NCBI GenBank assembly: GCA_028554645.1
Contig: JAQOOI010000053.1
Coordinates: 62,001-126,000, forward strand
Source: Omphalotus guepiniiformis
Taxonomy: Eukaryota; Basidiomycota; Agaricomycetes; Agaricales; Omphalotaceae
Length of the DNA: 64,000 nt
Reading direction: 5' to 3'
The notes beneath the pieces were generated by a model, which made no database searches, had not been told where the DNA came from, and saw nothing but the letters and a program-made list of their open reading frames with translations. The position numbers were made by a program, and so were the translations under genes. Below are positions 45,589-57,369 of this stretch, piece after piece (the first letter of the stretch is position 1; the number at the start of each line of letters is the position of its first letter).

Positions 45589-46383
45589 TGTACAAGAGGG
45601 TAGGTAATGAAGACTGTGACTGTGGGTGGAGGCCTCTTTATCTTGTCATCAGCTTCATGATGACATCGCTCGAGAGAATATCCGAGTCCAGGAGAGGAAA
45701 GACGGTAAGAAGCATACTGAAACCTTGTGATTTCCAGGGTGCGGGTTTATTGTAAGACACTCAGAAAAAATACATTTTATCCGATTCCGCCAGGGCGGTA
45801 TCGAGTGGCAGCCAGGTCTGTTATGCTGTTTTGGCGTCAGCGGCGTTCTTGACCGACGAAGGCTAGGTAGTGCTGACGTACTTTCCTGTGTAAAAATAAC
45901 GGGTCCGTACGCCTTTGCCTTGATTGGTTTAGGTGAGATACAAACGTTCATCAGGGATCATAACTTTGTGCACGAAGAATACGGCATCCAATGTGGGCTC
46001 ATTAAAAGAGCGAATCCCGCTTGTTTCGGTCCAGCATTCGGAACAGAGCCTATACAGCAAGTGACCAGGCTCTACCTGCTCTTTATTTCACTGTAGGTAA
46101 AGATCTGAGAACGTGCATGATGTAGGCGCTCGTTTAGCGCACTCAGCTTGAAAAGTCAGTCGGGTCAATGAGGATAGCTATATAGAGCACGGATTTTCAT
46201 CAGCAGCCAATAAATATGAAAGGGAAGTACGTACGACAGTGAAACTGTACTTAGTGAGAGCTGAAAAGACCATTCATTCACTGTTCAGAATGGTCGTGCC
46301 TATATTTGAACTCCGATGAGGCTCAAGGGAAACACTGAACAACAACCACCTGAGAAACCCGTTGACTCAAAAAATCAGTGAAA
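45589..46383. other. Intergenic region
   Basis: Divergent promoters of the small secreted protein gene (minus) and of the SSR4-type gene (plus). No coding exon is supported; the minus-strand ORF at 45655-45951 looks spurious. Confidence 0.5.
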
Positions 46384-48001
46384 ATGTCTTCAAACTTTGC
46401 ACAAGCTCAAGCAGAAGGCCTATGTCTTCGATATCCAGAGAATTTGGGTCTTCATCCCCAAGTGAATCCAGATGCTGCCGTAAATATGCTTCTTCGCGCT
46501 ATTAGCATGGCACAAACGATACCTTTCACCTGGACCTGGATTGATAAACCGCAAGGTCGGTCCGAATTGATAGATATGTCTTTGCCTCATTGCTTCGGCT
46601 AATGATTGCGTACCAGATGGCCAGGTCTTCTTGTTGTATCTATCTCAGCCCACCCACTTTCCAAACGACGGAATACGTTGGCAGGAGTCAGAGACGAAAA
46701 TCATAATAGGTTCAGGTGGCCTTCGTGTGCGTACTTGGTTTCTTTCTCCTTGTATGCGTCCCCGGAATGTTCCTGATGATCTATTTCCCGGTTCCATTGG
46801 GTATTTATAGGAGTTGGAGATACACGAAGTTAAATCTGGTTTCGTTCCCGGGTCTGGAGATACGACCGCGTCACGGTTGCGTCGGCGTTACCGTCTCATC
46901 AAAGGCGGTCACCCACAGCTCAATCTCGTGCACTACTCTCGAGGTAACCCAACACGTGAGTCGCGTAACCTTGATCCCATCTGAGTGTCGAAAAAAAATC
47001 CAAATACTTAAAATTTTAACGCCGAAACAGCTATTGTTCCTTCTCTCATGAACACACCCGTGCGAATGTACCCACTTCGTCATGTTAACGAACCATCCAT
47101 GTATGTTGCTGGAGAGAAGTTGGGACAGAAGGTTTACCCGCCTGGCTCTGGTCCTACCGGTGCGATGCCTCCAGGTGCGATGCCTGGGATGCCGATGAAC
47201 TTTCAGCAGCAGCAAGCTATGCTAGCGCATCAGAATAACAGTATGGAGATGCTGGAAAGGAGGAGGGAAAGAGAACGAGCAGAGGCGCGCGCGAGGGCTG
47301 GAAGCAATGCAGCGGTGAGTATAATGATTCGAGCTCCCTTTTGCCAGTCATGGAGTTCTGATATTGGGTGACAGAGACCTCCTCGAATAGATGATGAAGA
47401 CTCAGGAGGTGTGTAGTTCGCTAAAACTCACCGCATCGCAAATGGCGTGCGCTGGGTCTCGGAACTGCCGAGGCCCACCAGTCGGGTGTTTATGTGGGCC
47501 TGGGTACTTCATCGAGGCCCGAGTAACATTGAGCGCTTTTTGGCGTCGCCCCCGCCTTGTGGGAAATGATTCTAGATGGACGTACTGATCATCTTCCTTC
47601 TTTCCAAGATGAGAATGATTCCATCTCCACCCGAACATTAGCTATGACTCGCTATAAACGGAACCATGACCTCATGAACGAAGTCTTTACCCATGCCGCC
47701 TTTGGTACACCCTTTTTCATACCTATTCATATTTGCCGCCCTTCTTACGTTCCGCTTGTTTCCAGGTGACAAACACAAAACTCCACCCAAATCCCCTTAC
47801 TCCATCTTTGACAAATCAGAGTTGGAAGAAAAAGCAGTACGTCAGTTCGATTTCTTGTGTGATCATCATCGACAATTATATATGCAGGCTAAGCTGGTGG
47901 CAGAAATCGAAGAGATGAAAGTGCGCGCAGCAGCGCGGAAATCAGGTCGGTCGCCGACGTTTGATGTCCCCGATGTTTCCATGCAGGGTGTAGCTTCTTG
48001 A
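46384..48001 (+). CDS. ssr4: SWI/SNF and RSC complex subunit Ssr4-like
   Basis: A nuclear subunit of SWI/SNF-type chromatin remodellers in fission yeast and related fungi. Exon 1 starts at 46384 and carries GLCLRYPENLGLHPQVNPDA and AISMAQTIPFTWTWIDKPQ. Exon 2 continues DGQVFLLYLSQPTHFPNDGI and RWQESETKIIIGSGGLR. Exon 3 gives ELEIHEVKSGFVPGSGDTTA and RRRYRLIKGGHPQLNLVHYS. After another intron come VRMYPLRHVNEPSMYVAGEK, a Pro/Gly/Met-rich stretch and a charged helix (MEMLERRRERERAEARARAG). Final exons give RPPRIDDEDSG, then TLAMTRYKRNHDLMNEVFTH, SPYSIFDKSELEEKA and KLVAEIEEMKVRAAARKSGR, ending VPDVSMQGVAS. The order matches the DUF1750/Ssr4 family. The intron at about 47409-47611 is unusually long for this window (about 200 bases). 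Confidence 0.82.
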
Positions 48002-48541
48002 GCCAGTTTGTGTATTTGCTATGTTCTTACTCTGCCATCAATATGGGCAGGTTGCTGTTTGTTTCTTGTTTTCGTATTAGAGCATTTCAACTGTACCAAT
48101 AACACTATATAAATTTATATCGTTTTCGACTTAATGAAGTTCGTATAACTACGTAACGTCTGGAGGGTATGTGCCAATGCTACAGTGATACATGAGATGA
48201 TGTACAAAAAGTGTGCAGAACGTGAGTAGGGTATGTTATAAGGTACAGAGAGATAAATAACAATGGGTTGGAGAGAAAACTATGGACAGAAGAATATAAG
48301 AGCTGAATGAGTAGATCACAATGATACATGACTCCAAGGGGCTGCATAATAGATATGTGTGCTCAGGTGCGATGAACAATGTCTTGGACCACGACACTTG
48401 AGGCTAATAAGAATGTTCTGGTACAGCTGCAAAGATACAGCAGGCAAATGACTGGAAGGACGAGAACCAAGAGAAGGAAGCCTCGTGACGACGAGGATTT
48501 TTTGTAAATTGTTGAATGCCAGCAAGGGGACGAGAGCCACC
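48002..48541. other. Convergent 3' flanks
   Basis: Lies between the SSR4-type gene (plus) and the kinase gene (minus), which converge here. Probably 3' untranslated sequence of both. No other feature seen. Confidence 0.5.
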
Positions 48542-51385
48542 TCATATCCCATCCATGACGACGACAGCTCCAGCCGAAACGTCACGCCGGTCATGTCCGA
48601 TACTCCTACTCCTCCTCGTTTCAGCACGGAAACTCAAGTCGGAAACAGAATGAGAAAGCAGATGACTATTCAACCCCTCACACGCACGACTATACGGCGT
48701 CCGAGAAGCTGACTGGGAATGAGGATGTGGTCGATGTTCTGCAAATCTCAGAGCACTCGCATGCCCGCCATCGGCTGAGGACCAAGAAGACAGCGGTGCA
48801 GGAGGTGTACTGCCAGCTCGCTGCTGGGACCTAACGCTGCGCGCGTGCTGGTAGAGCGTGTGTGGATGGTGATGTTGCTGGAATCGCTCTCGCGAAGCAG
48901 AGAGATGACCGCGGGGTGAGTTGGATGAAGGGTTTTTGTAGTCATGTTGGCTTTCATGACCATGGGTATCTCGGAGCCCAGAGCTCTCCTCTGTCATGGC
49001 CAACGCGAAATCATGTTCATTGCCGCGATCGCTTTGAGACCGGACAATAGACCCTGGAGCAGGATGTATTGCAGGTAACGATACTTTGTCTGCAGCCGGT
49101 GACGTAAACGAGATTGAGGTCGGGGAGAGGTACTCTTGATCCATGGGGATTGCAGCATTCGCATGATGTTCATGAGAATCCGCTCCATGCGCTACTCCCC
49201 ACTCAGAAATACTGGGGGAATTGACCAAAAAGACGCCATGCGACTCGCTCCCATCAGAAGTCGATACAGAAAGCGCGGGCTCATTAGACACTCCGTGCCT
49301 GTTCAAGTATCGAGGCCGACCTCTGAATTTCGCAGACGAATCTTCGTGTGCTACATCGTCCTCCTCCATCGAAAGAGGTCCAGGTGACGTGAGCTGTGAA
49401 GTTCTAAAATCAACTGGGGTGGCAGGTACCACACTTGGACTCGTAGACCTAGACATAGAAGTTGGAAATGTCCCCTTTTTCAGTCTTCGCCCGCGTTCAT
49501 GATTTTCCATGGCACGCTGTGACGATACAAGAAGTGCACACTCGTGGTCATCGAGTTCTGATGAAGAAATCGAAGAGCTCGTGGATTGTGATCGCGCACT
49601 AAAGAAGGAGTTACTGAGGTACGAGGAGTTCGGGGATGACGGTTTATGAGACAACCGTCGTGATGAATGACTTCTCTCCGAGCTTTCGTGGGAGGATGGA
49701 CGGTGTGCAAACAACACAGGCGCACGGGATAAAGAGCGTGTTGCCCGAGAAGTGGAGCGCCGTGCAGCTGCCTCTGCGGAAGCAGGGGATCGCTCGCCAT
49801 GATCCGATGAGGGAACAGAAGGGGTCGCTGCGACGAAACCATCGAAACCGTGGGGTCTGGAATGAGAGCGAGAAGCCGGCGTAGACTTTCGAGTGGAATT
49901 AGCTTCCTGCCTTAATTCCTCATCGGTGACAACGGGTATACCAGGACAGTCACCATCAGCACCCCAACCAACACCCCAAGCGACCTCGTCAACCATGAGG
50001 ATAGACCAGCGCTTTTGCACATCTCTCTCAAGACAGCCTCGAAGAACTTGTTCGGCGCGCTGGCCTATGTCAGCGGGAAGATCATAAGCGCCTAGATCAA
50101 TTAAATGGGTACCTGAGAAACCTGAGAACTTGCAAGAAAGATATCGCGTACCATGAAGAATCTTCATTTGGAGCCGAGGCTCAAATGAATCGGTAAAAGG
50201 TAACCGCCCCGATAGTAACGTAAACAGCATGATACCCAGAGCCCAAATGTCTTGCGCAGGATGAGTTAGACGGGGACCTGCAACAACGGGAGGTGAAAGC
50301 AGCTCAGGCGCAGCGTACGGCAAGGATCCGGGTTGGAATGTCCCACTGGCTGAAGTCCGCTGAGCGGTCGAAGTAGTGGTAGAATTTCGATGACGTGGAC
50401 CATGGCCGGCGGGACGATGCAACGAATTATGGAGTGGAAGCCTTGTTTTGCCTCTTCGCGAAGTCGTGGCAACGGATATAGAAGCAGCACGCTGAACATT
50501 TGAATGCAAACTGTTCGTTGATGATGCTGCATCCTCGTCTGAATCTTCTCCTTCCTCATCGTCAAGAGCTTCTCCAATCCCTCTGGTCATCCCAAAATCG
50601 GAGATTTTACATGTTCCGGTCTCATCTACCAGCACATTTTCTAGCTTCATGTCCCTATGGACAAGAGCCATGTCTTCATGCAGATACCGCAACCCTCTGA
50701 CGACTTGTCTAAACATCATTCCGACATCGTCTTGCGGCAGAGCTGGCCGACCCTCGCGCTTCATGATGTCAAACAGCGACCCTGCCGGACACAGAAGAGT
50801 GACGAAAAAATCGGCGTATGCAGTGTGTACAGACGTGAAGAGAGGGAGGATATGTTCATGACTGAGAGACTTCCACACTTCAGTCTCACGGTCAAGACGC
50901 TTCTGAGCAGCGGTAGAATTCCCTAGCTTCATCACGTCAGACCGCCGAACAATCTTAACCGCTACAGCACCGCCCGAAGTTGAGAACGCTCGTCGAACAG
51001 TCGAGAAGCCGCCGTATCCAATTATCCCTCCAAGAGTATATCCCGCTACTTCTTCTCCTTCATCGTCGGGTAGAGATAAAGATAGAGTTGACGGTGTAGG
51101 ACTGAAGGACGACAAGAACATGGCTGCTGGAGAGAGTGATAATGCGGGTTGAGCCGCCACCGAAGAATCACAAACTCGCTCGAATGATCCTACAATATCA
51201 ACCCTACATCTCTCCGACTCTGTCTCATCAGCAGCAACGCAATCCGTCATGATTTCGACGCCATCTGTTACAATTCGAGGTCGTCCGGGGCGAGAGGGGT
51301 CATCAGAACTATTTTCTTGACCGTTTCCAGAGAATCTTGAGGATAAAAAGCGAGCTAAATTTGATTGTGGACGTTTTGTATGCAT
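48542..51385 (-). CDS. Serine/threonine protein kinase with long disordered tails
   Basis: A single open frame of 947 codons from 51385 (MHTKRPQSNLARFLSSRFSG). The kinase domain spans about residues 115-470. It has the Gly loop GYGGFSTV (123-130), VAVK with Lys 144, Glu 167, LVHRDMKLEN (Asp 245), DFG 263-265 and APE near 359-361, so it looks active. Between DFG and APE lies an unusually long acidic then Ser/Arg-rich insertion of about 90 residues. After residue 470 a Ser/His/Pro-rich low-complexity tail of about 480 residues carries many potential phosphosites. The frame includes a likely 60-base in-frame intron at 50092-50151. The domain is CAMK/AMPK-like in general look, but I cannot name an orthologue. 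Confidence 0.85.
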   Translation of the reverse strand: MHTKRPQSNLARFLSSRFSGNGQENSSDDPSRPGRPRIVTDGVEIMTDCVAADETESERCRVDIVGSFERVCDSSVAAQPALSLSPAAMFLSSFSPTPSTLSLSLPDDEGEEVAGYTLGGIIGYGGFSTVRRAFSTSGGAVAVKIVRRSDVMKLGNSTAAQKRLDRETEVWKSLSHEHILPLFTSVHTAYADFFVTLLCPAGSLFDIMKREGRPALPQDDVGMMFRQVVRGLRYLHEDMALVHRDMKLENVLVDETGTCKISDFGMTRGIGEALDDEEGEDSDEDAASSTNSLHSNVQRAASISVATTSRRGKTRLPLHNSLHRPAGHGPRHRNSTTTSTAQRTSASGTFQPGSLPYAAPELLSPPVVAGPRLTHPAQDIWALGIMLFTLLSGRLPFTDSFEPRLQMKILHGTRYLSCKFSGFSGTHLIDLGAYDLPADIGQRAEQVLRGCLERDVQKRWSILMVDEVAWGVGWGADGDCPGIPVVTDEELRQEANSTRKSTPASRSHSRPHGFDGFVAATPSVPSSDHGERSPASAEAAARRSTSRATRSLSRAPVLFAHRPSSHESSERSHSSRRLSHKPSSPNSSYLSNSFFSARSQSTSSSISSSELDDHECALLVSSQRAMENHERGRRLKKGTFPTSMSRSTSPSVVPATPVDFRTSQLTSPGPLSMEEDDVAHEDSSAKFRGRPRYLNRHGVSNEPALSVSTSDGSESHGVFLVNSPSISEWGVAHGADSHEHHANAAIPMDQEYLSPTSISFTSPAADKVSLPAIHPAPGSIVRSQSDRGNEHDFALAMTEESSGLRDTHGHESQHDYKNPSSNSPRGHLSASRERFQQHHHPHTLYQHARSVRSQQRAGSTPPAPLSSWSSADGGHASALRFAEHRPHPHSQSASRTPYSRACEGLNSHLLSHSVSDLSFRAETRRSRSIGHDRRDVSAGAVVVMDGI

Positions 51386-54300
51386 TAACTAGCAGGTTTG
51401 AAAAGATAATAACGAATGTATGGCAAAATAAAATCGTAGGAGGATTGGATGGATGATGGCTCGGACCAAGTGCCCTGGGCCTGGGGCTAGGCGTACACCG
51501 CTTGATACAGGAGCGTGGGAAATCATAGCCACTCTGACTCCGCGCGGCCCCGCTCACTCCCGACAAGCCGATCAATAATTAGGTAATACATATTTCAGTC
51601 ACTCAGAAGTGCACGTGACCGCGACGCGTCTTGGCCAAGTACCACAACCTTTACCAGAACCCTTGCTTGAGGCTTGAGAGTTCTTACAAGAGAGTTTCTC
51701 ACAGCAAACGAATGGGCGCGAAGCTTCAGTGATGCTGTGACCAATTCTGTTGTCTTCGGTTCTGTGGTTCAAGGTTTGAGTACTCCACGATGTTACAATT
51801 CAGCCAAGTCGATTGATTTTCTTCCAATTTCAGCCCCTGTCTGTAGATGTACTTGAGTTTAAGGCTCCGGAGTTCTAGCATCATTACTCCATTCTGAAAC
51901 GCCACCAGATATACCTCCGCGATTTCGCTCTCATGTCTAAATAGCTTCCTTCTATCAGCCTGGCCAAGTTTCGTTCTCGAAGTCCCATTGTTCAATCAAA
52001 CCGAGCGAGTTTAAGTTGAGCCAACTAAGCAGAAGCTTTTGGACCTTGATCATTCCAAGATGAATCTGCTATTTCTGAATGGGTACCGAAGGTTGGGTTC
52101 AAGAGCCATGTCTATTTTTCCGACACTCAGTTCAAAGGTAAGAAGGAAGAAGATATTTTCTAATGTTCGACGTTCACCTGATCTCATGACATAGTCTCGA
52201 ACGCCTTCGACATACCTTGTCACTGAGTATTCCTCTCCGATTGGTTGCTCATGGTTCGCAGCGTACGCACGGCAGGCGTCCAAGAAGGAATTGTATTAGT
52301 GCCACTGTCCAAAAAGGTCAGTCGGTGAAAAAAGACGGCGAGTTAGATCTCTCTCATGAATGGAACAAAGCAATGACATGAACTTTACGAAAATAATAGC
52401 AGACTAACAGTTCGTGGAAGCGAAATAGGAGCGCGAGCAACACTTCTATTCAGCGGAAAATCGACTTTGACTTCCGAGCATTTTGCATGAACATGCTCAG
52501 CCTCCGAAGTTATTATCATGGCATTCCTTCCATTCCGACATGGCATCCCTTGCGTCCGCACAATGATACACCGGAACTCCTACATTTGAAGTTGAATACG
52601 AGCTCATTCGAAAACAACGCTCGAATGTAGCCATGGCCTACCGAGATTCCTCCGTAAGCACCTCTTGTGCTAATGTGCCCCTCTCCGAATTTTGCATTTG
52701 CATGGTCTCTCCACCAAACGGTTTCAATTGCGAATGTTCCTAGGCCGAATATACACCGTGCTCTCTTTCTGTCTTTGGCCAGGGCACGACAGGGCACCAC
52801 CTCCTCAAGTCAATTTCCTCTCTGATGGCCATGGTGTCTTCATGCGTAGAAGGTACGTCGCTTGATATGAACTCATAATTGTTGCGTAATTGTTAATGAT
52901 GCCTTTTATCGAAATACATATTTACAGTACCAACGTTTGACAAAGTCCAACAGACGGTTACGGAAGCGAGGGAACGGATCGCATAGAATCTCCTAGAAAC
53001 TGCATTCAACAGTTTTGATGATTCAATTCTACACGACTAACTGCGGACGCTATGACAGTTCGAGGATGGAATAGACTATTTGTCTGTCAAACAATCAATG
53101 TCCACTTTGAAAGGGCTGCGCTCCAAAGCTTACCTAGTATTCGTCGCTCATCGACGACTGTACATCAATGTTCAAGATATGACATTCACCGATAGGCGCG
53201 CTCTGGTCGCCCTCGCGGGGTCGGAATTAAAGCAAAGAAATCAGAAACAGTGGAGGGGGGACCAAAGGGGACCAATCAAGATAATATCATAAATGGTTTA
53301 CATAACACAATACGCGACTAGTGTATGCGGGGCTGCAAAGTGGCTGTCTCCGAGAGGTCAAAGAGGGTCAAAGTCCTTTAGTGAGCCTTCCTACTTTTCT
53401 CTATGGATTCATCATTCTGAAGTTGACTAGGATTATCAAAATCAAATTTTCAACCTTTCCGTACGCCAGCCACCATACGGAGATGATTCAATATGTGTGG
53501 TATGTAACAGTATAGAAATTAACACCTGATTTCCTTTTCTAATAGGTAGCGTATGTATGCTGAGGATCCTTGCGTTGTCGTTGGATGCACTTGGCCAGAA
53601 AACGTATTATTGAAACTGATGAGCCGTAGCGGGAAGGAACAGCTAATTACTACATTTTACGATGTTGGTCCTTGGATTCCTGCGCTTCACCGGCATGTAC
53701 GGCAACGCCGATCATGGCGGCGGGTCACTGTGACCGCTGTTCTCGCTGGTCAAAAAAAGCCTCGCTGATTGAAGAATCATTCGGGAACTAGGCTTCATAA
53801 ACGCGATATGAGCCCAGCGGACTTCTGCCATGCAAAGCTCCAAACCATCAAGCGACACCCCGGAGTACTGTACATAGATGATAGCCCTCAGAAGCCCGTT
53901 GCTTCGGTTTTGGCAACGTCAAAATCTTGTATTTTTGGTATCGTTTACAGAGGCCAAGTCATATTTTTATAACCACCAATGGTTCATTGGATAAGTATAG
54001 TATGGCTCGTCAGGATGCCAGTAAGTAAGTACCATCAGCTTCCAATTTGGGACTCGGAAGGGCCACCGAACTTGAAATACTTACCTCCTCCCCATCCCTG
54101 ACAACTCAAGTGCTCTCCTCTTGACAGCTGATAACGAGTAAAAATGGCTCAGCTATTTATGATTTAATCCCGGTAAACAAATTCCTCGTCCCTCGTCAAG
54201 TTTTCGAAAGATCTGTGATGTATTGAAAATTGAATGGAATGATCTACGTAACCCTCCACTCTCCTGCAATCGTAACCATTTGGCACAGATTAGCACCAGC

Positions 54301-55889
54301 TTGTGGGGGATAGAATGGTGACAGGGACACCCACAGACGAGATCTCCGCTAGCCGCCGAACACTAACCAACACCAACCTGCTTATCTGTTACTTGTACTC
54401 AACTCTAACGCCTCCAATGACTAGGTCATCTCGATTTTCAATTGGCACGGAGGAGAGAAAATTCCGGTTCCCATGTACGACTCTCGTATCGGTACGACTC
54501 GGACGATACGTATGAGTAGGGGAACTCGATACAGTATTACCAATTGCTAGTGTTCTTTCCATTGTTTCACAATCCGGGACTACCTATCCCGGTGATTCAA
54601 GTTCAACTCAGCTTGGTCGATAAGCGCGTATAATCCTGTGTAAATCCCCTCTTAAGCTCAGCGCTCAATGATGGTAAGGACGGTGGTTGCGACCCGGTTG
54701 CGACCTTGGAATATTAGAATTTGATCTTGGCTTTCTCCACGTACATGCAAAGACTTGCAAGCCCACTGCCGGGAGCCAGGAACCATCGGAGGGAGCTGCC
54801 GAGGGGGCGCCGCGACACGTCCTCCTTCAGTTGGCGAGCAGTTGGCAACTCGGCGTTATGTAGGTGAACTCCTCTTCTATCACAGCGCAAAGTAACGAAA
54901 ATGATATCTGCCATAAGGAGCCTAAACTCACACTACGTGACAATGGAAATGATTTTCTGTGAAAGTAGACTTTTGGTACATTCGGGTCAAGATTCGAGTG
55001 GTTATGTCTGATTGAATGACTTACATAGTCGGTGTTATACACCGACAGCCAAGCCCAAACATTTCCCCTTCTATACCTACTATGTATAACCGTTCGGTCT
55101 TTGGAGCCTCTTCCGTTGAGGGGCTCGGATCCCTGAAGCGGCCACCGGCCGACCACCGGGCCTTGGCTCAAAGCTTCCACCTACGCCCGGTGAGCGGGTC
55201 TAAGTATAGTAAGCATTCCGGAAGCACCGGATAGTTGAAACAACCCCTTAATACTTTTTTACTTCCGGTATGATCGAGAACAAGATTCTTCCACTTTTAC
55301 TCCCACCATCTTACGCATACATTTTGTATCAGTTCAAGCGCCAGCCACCTTCAAAACTTGGATTGAATACGACAAGATTCTTGGACGATCCCCATTGAAC
55401 ATTGTAAGGACGAGGCTCCTTCAGGGTCGTCTCCAGTGTCGTGTCCAAGTCGTGTCACCCAACATTACTCATATTCATCCAGATCCCGAATTTGAACCGA
55501 CTACCGAAAATTCGTCACACTTTGCTGTGACCCCCTTCAAATTTTAACGGGTTTATCGCTCGTATGGTGCGTTGTACAGTTGTTTCTTTCTTGATATTCC
55601 AAATGCACGTTAGCCTTACTTCTTTAAATCCGTATATTCTGATTGTGCAACCCTAGATTCCTATGCACACCGCGCCACGGCTCACAACCATAAGTCCCTG
55701 TAATGCCAATGACTCCTAAGCATACGGAAGCCCTCGTATGTCGGAATCAATTCCGAGGTAGTTATTCAATAGTCTCTCCAAATTCGCACGTGCTTTATAT
55801 CAACTATTGAAGTTACGAGAGAGTTTCTTCTATGATACTTAAAGTCCTCGACTGTTACACAAACAGGAACCGTGCATCGCCTACCAAAC
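51386..55889. other. Long gene-poor region
   Basis: 4.5 kb without a gene that I can support. The only coding-looking piece is on the minus strand at about 52050-52283 (YAANHEQPIGEEYSVTRYVE, then GERRTLENIFFLLTFELSVG, ending NSRFILE). It has no visible upstream exon and may be a remnant. The 5' flank of the kinase gene lies at 51386-51600. A GC-rich patch near 55140-55210 contains repeated CCGG-rich words. The rest looks like decayed, AT-rich intergenic DNA. Confidence 0.45.
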
Positions 55890-57369
55890 ATGCTGCTATC
55901 CCTATCACTCGAGCAACTCCAACGATTCTGTCTCTGCTGCAACTACACAGATCCCTGCCAGCCTCCTAATTTTAGCTTCGAGTCGCGCGCGTTTACTTCC
56001 TCGGTACCAGAGATGGACCTGAAGATCCTAAGTTCTGTGCTTATTCGTGTGGAATTGGACAACACAAATCAATTCAGAATATACGCGGACTTCTCTGGTG
56101 TCGAAGCTTCATCTCCAAGCCAGGCGATCACGAAGCACTCTCCGAAACCAAACACACCCACAGGTAAATGAACGCTTTTCTTCCTTTGCGAAATCGGAGC
56201 TCAATAAAGCTTCCTTCAGATAATTCTCCCAGACCAGTATCCGCTGACCGACAAGCCAAAGCTTCGGACTCTCGTCCCGTCGTTCCGCAGTCACCTATGC
56301 TGGATCTTCTTAATAACCCATCACAACAAAGACCTTCTCATCTACCCACGAATCTCGCGATACCTGAATCCTTTGGCGCTGTTTTAGCGGGCAACGAACA
56401 TACCCTCTCCGCATCGAACAGTTCAGCTGAAGGAACTGCAGCCTGTGGTTCATCGTCAGGCTCAGTCAGCCTTAGCAATACTACCGATCACACCGGAAAT
56501 CGAGAAACGGATTCAATGCCTTATCCTTCCCCAGTCTTTAGCGAAATGAGCTTAAGCAGTACCATCTGCTCACCTGATAACTTGAATCAGTGGAAAGACA
56601 CCGACGCTCAATTACGCTACGCGCTATTCGGAGAAGAACGTGAGTGTTTTAACATTTTCAGAGTCAGATGTATAACATATGGTTGACATTCCAAGACCTT
56701 CAGACCCGATGGATTTCACAGATATGCACAAGTTCAACGCAGAGTTTGCTTTCCTCTCAGACATCTCAACAGAGTGCGACTCTGTGAGCAACGAGAAGCT
56801 TGATCATCTATTTGATGCTAGTCTAGCAACACTCTTACCTCTTCTTAGTAAGTCGTCTTCACTGCGAACGAAAGGGAAAAAAGTTCCTGACAAGACCCCC
56901 ACTCGGGTTCACAGATTCTCCCTCTCAGCATTACTCCCAAGCTACCTCCGCCGATGGAAACGCAGGACAGTTCACACCAGCCGTACCTCCGCAAAGTCCC
57001 TCCACTTCTGTCCTGTCTGGCGGCAGCGATATGCCTTCTCCATCCCCATCATGTACCTCATCAGGCAGTACTAAAGGTTCAAAGAAAACCTCTCACGCCA
57101 AACGTATCGGATTTTCGAAACCTTTCCGGACAGGACGTCGTCGTCCTGCTGCAAATGGGAATTCTGACAAGCATTACTTCCCTTGCAGAGCATGTAGAGA
57201 GACTTTCACGCGGAGACACGATCGTCTTAGGCATGAATTACGGCAACACGGGATCGTTCCAGACTGGGCATGCCATGAATGCCAGAAAGTCTTCTCGTCT
57301 GCAAAACGCCTCAGCTTGCATACATGCACTGCTGTCAATACATCCATCACATCACAGCTCGAGTGTTGA
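55890..57369 (+). CDS. C2H2 zinc-finger protein
   Basis: Probable transcription factor with several exons. The ATG at 55890 gives MLLSLSLEQLQRFCLCCNYT. A long Ser/Pro-rich, presumably disordered region follows (for example SPMLDLLNNPSQQRPSHLPT, YPSPVFSEMSLSSTICSPDN), then FNAEFAFLSDISTECDSVSN. Near the C-terminus, basic GFSKPFRTGRRRPAANG precedes two fingers: FPCRACRETFTRRHDRLRHE with LRQH, a C2H2 finger, and DWACHECQKVFSSAKRLSLH with TC, a C2HC-like second finger. The protein ends TSITSQLEC. Exon joints between 56640 and 56960 are tentative, because the frame changes and the segment at 56679 could be an exon or read-through. Targets are unknown. Confidence 0.68.
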
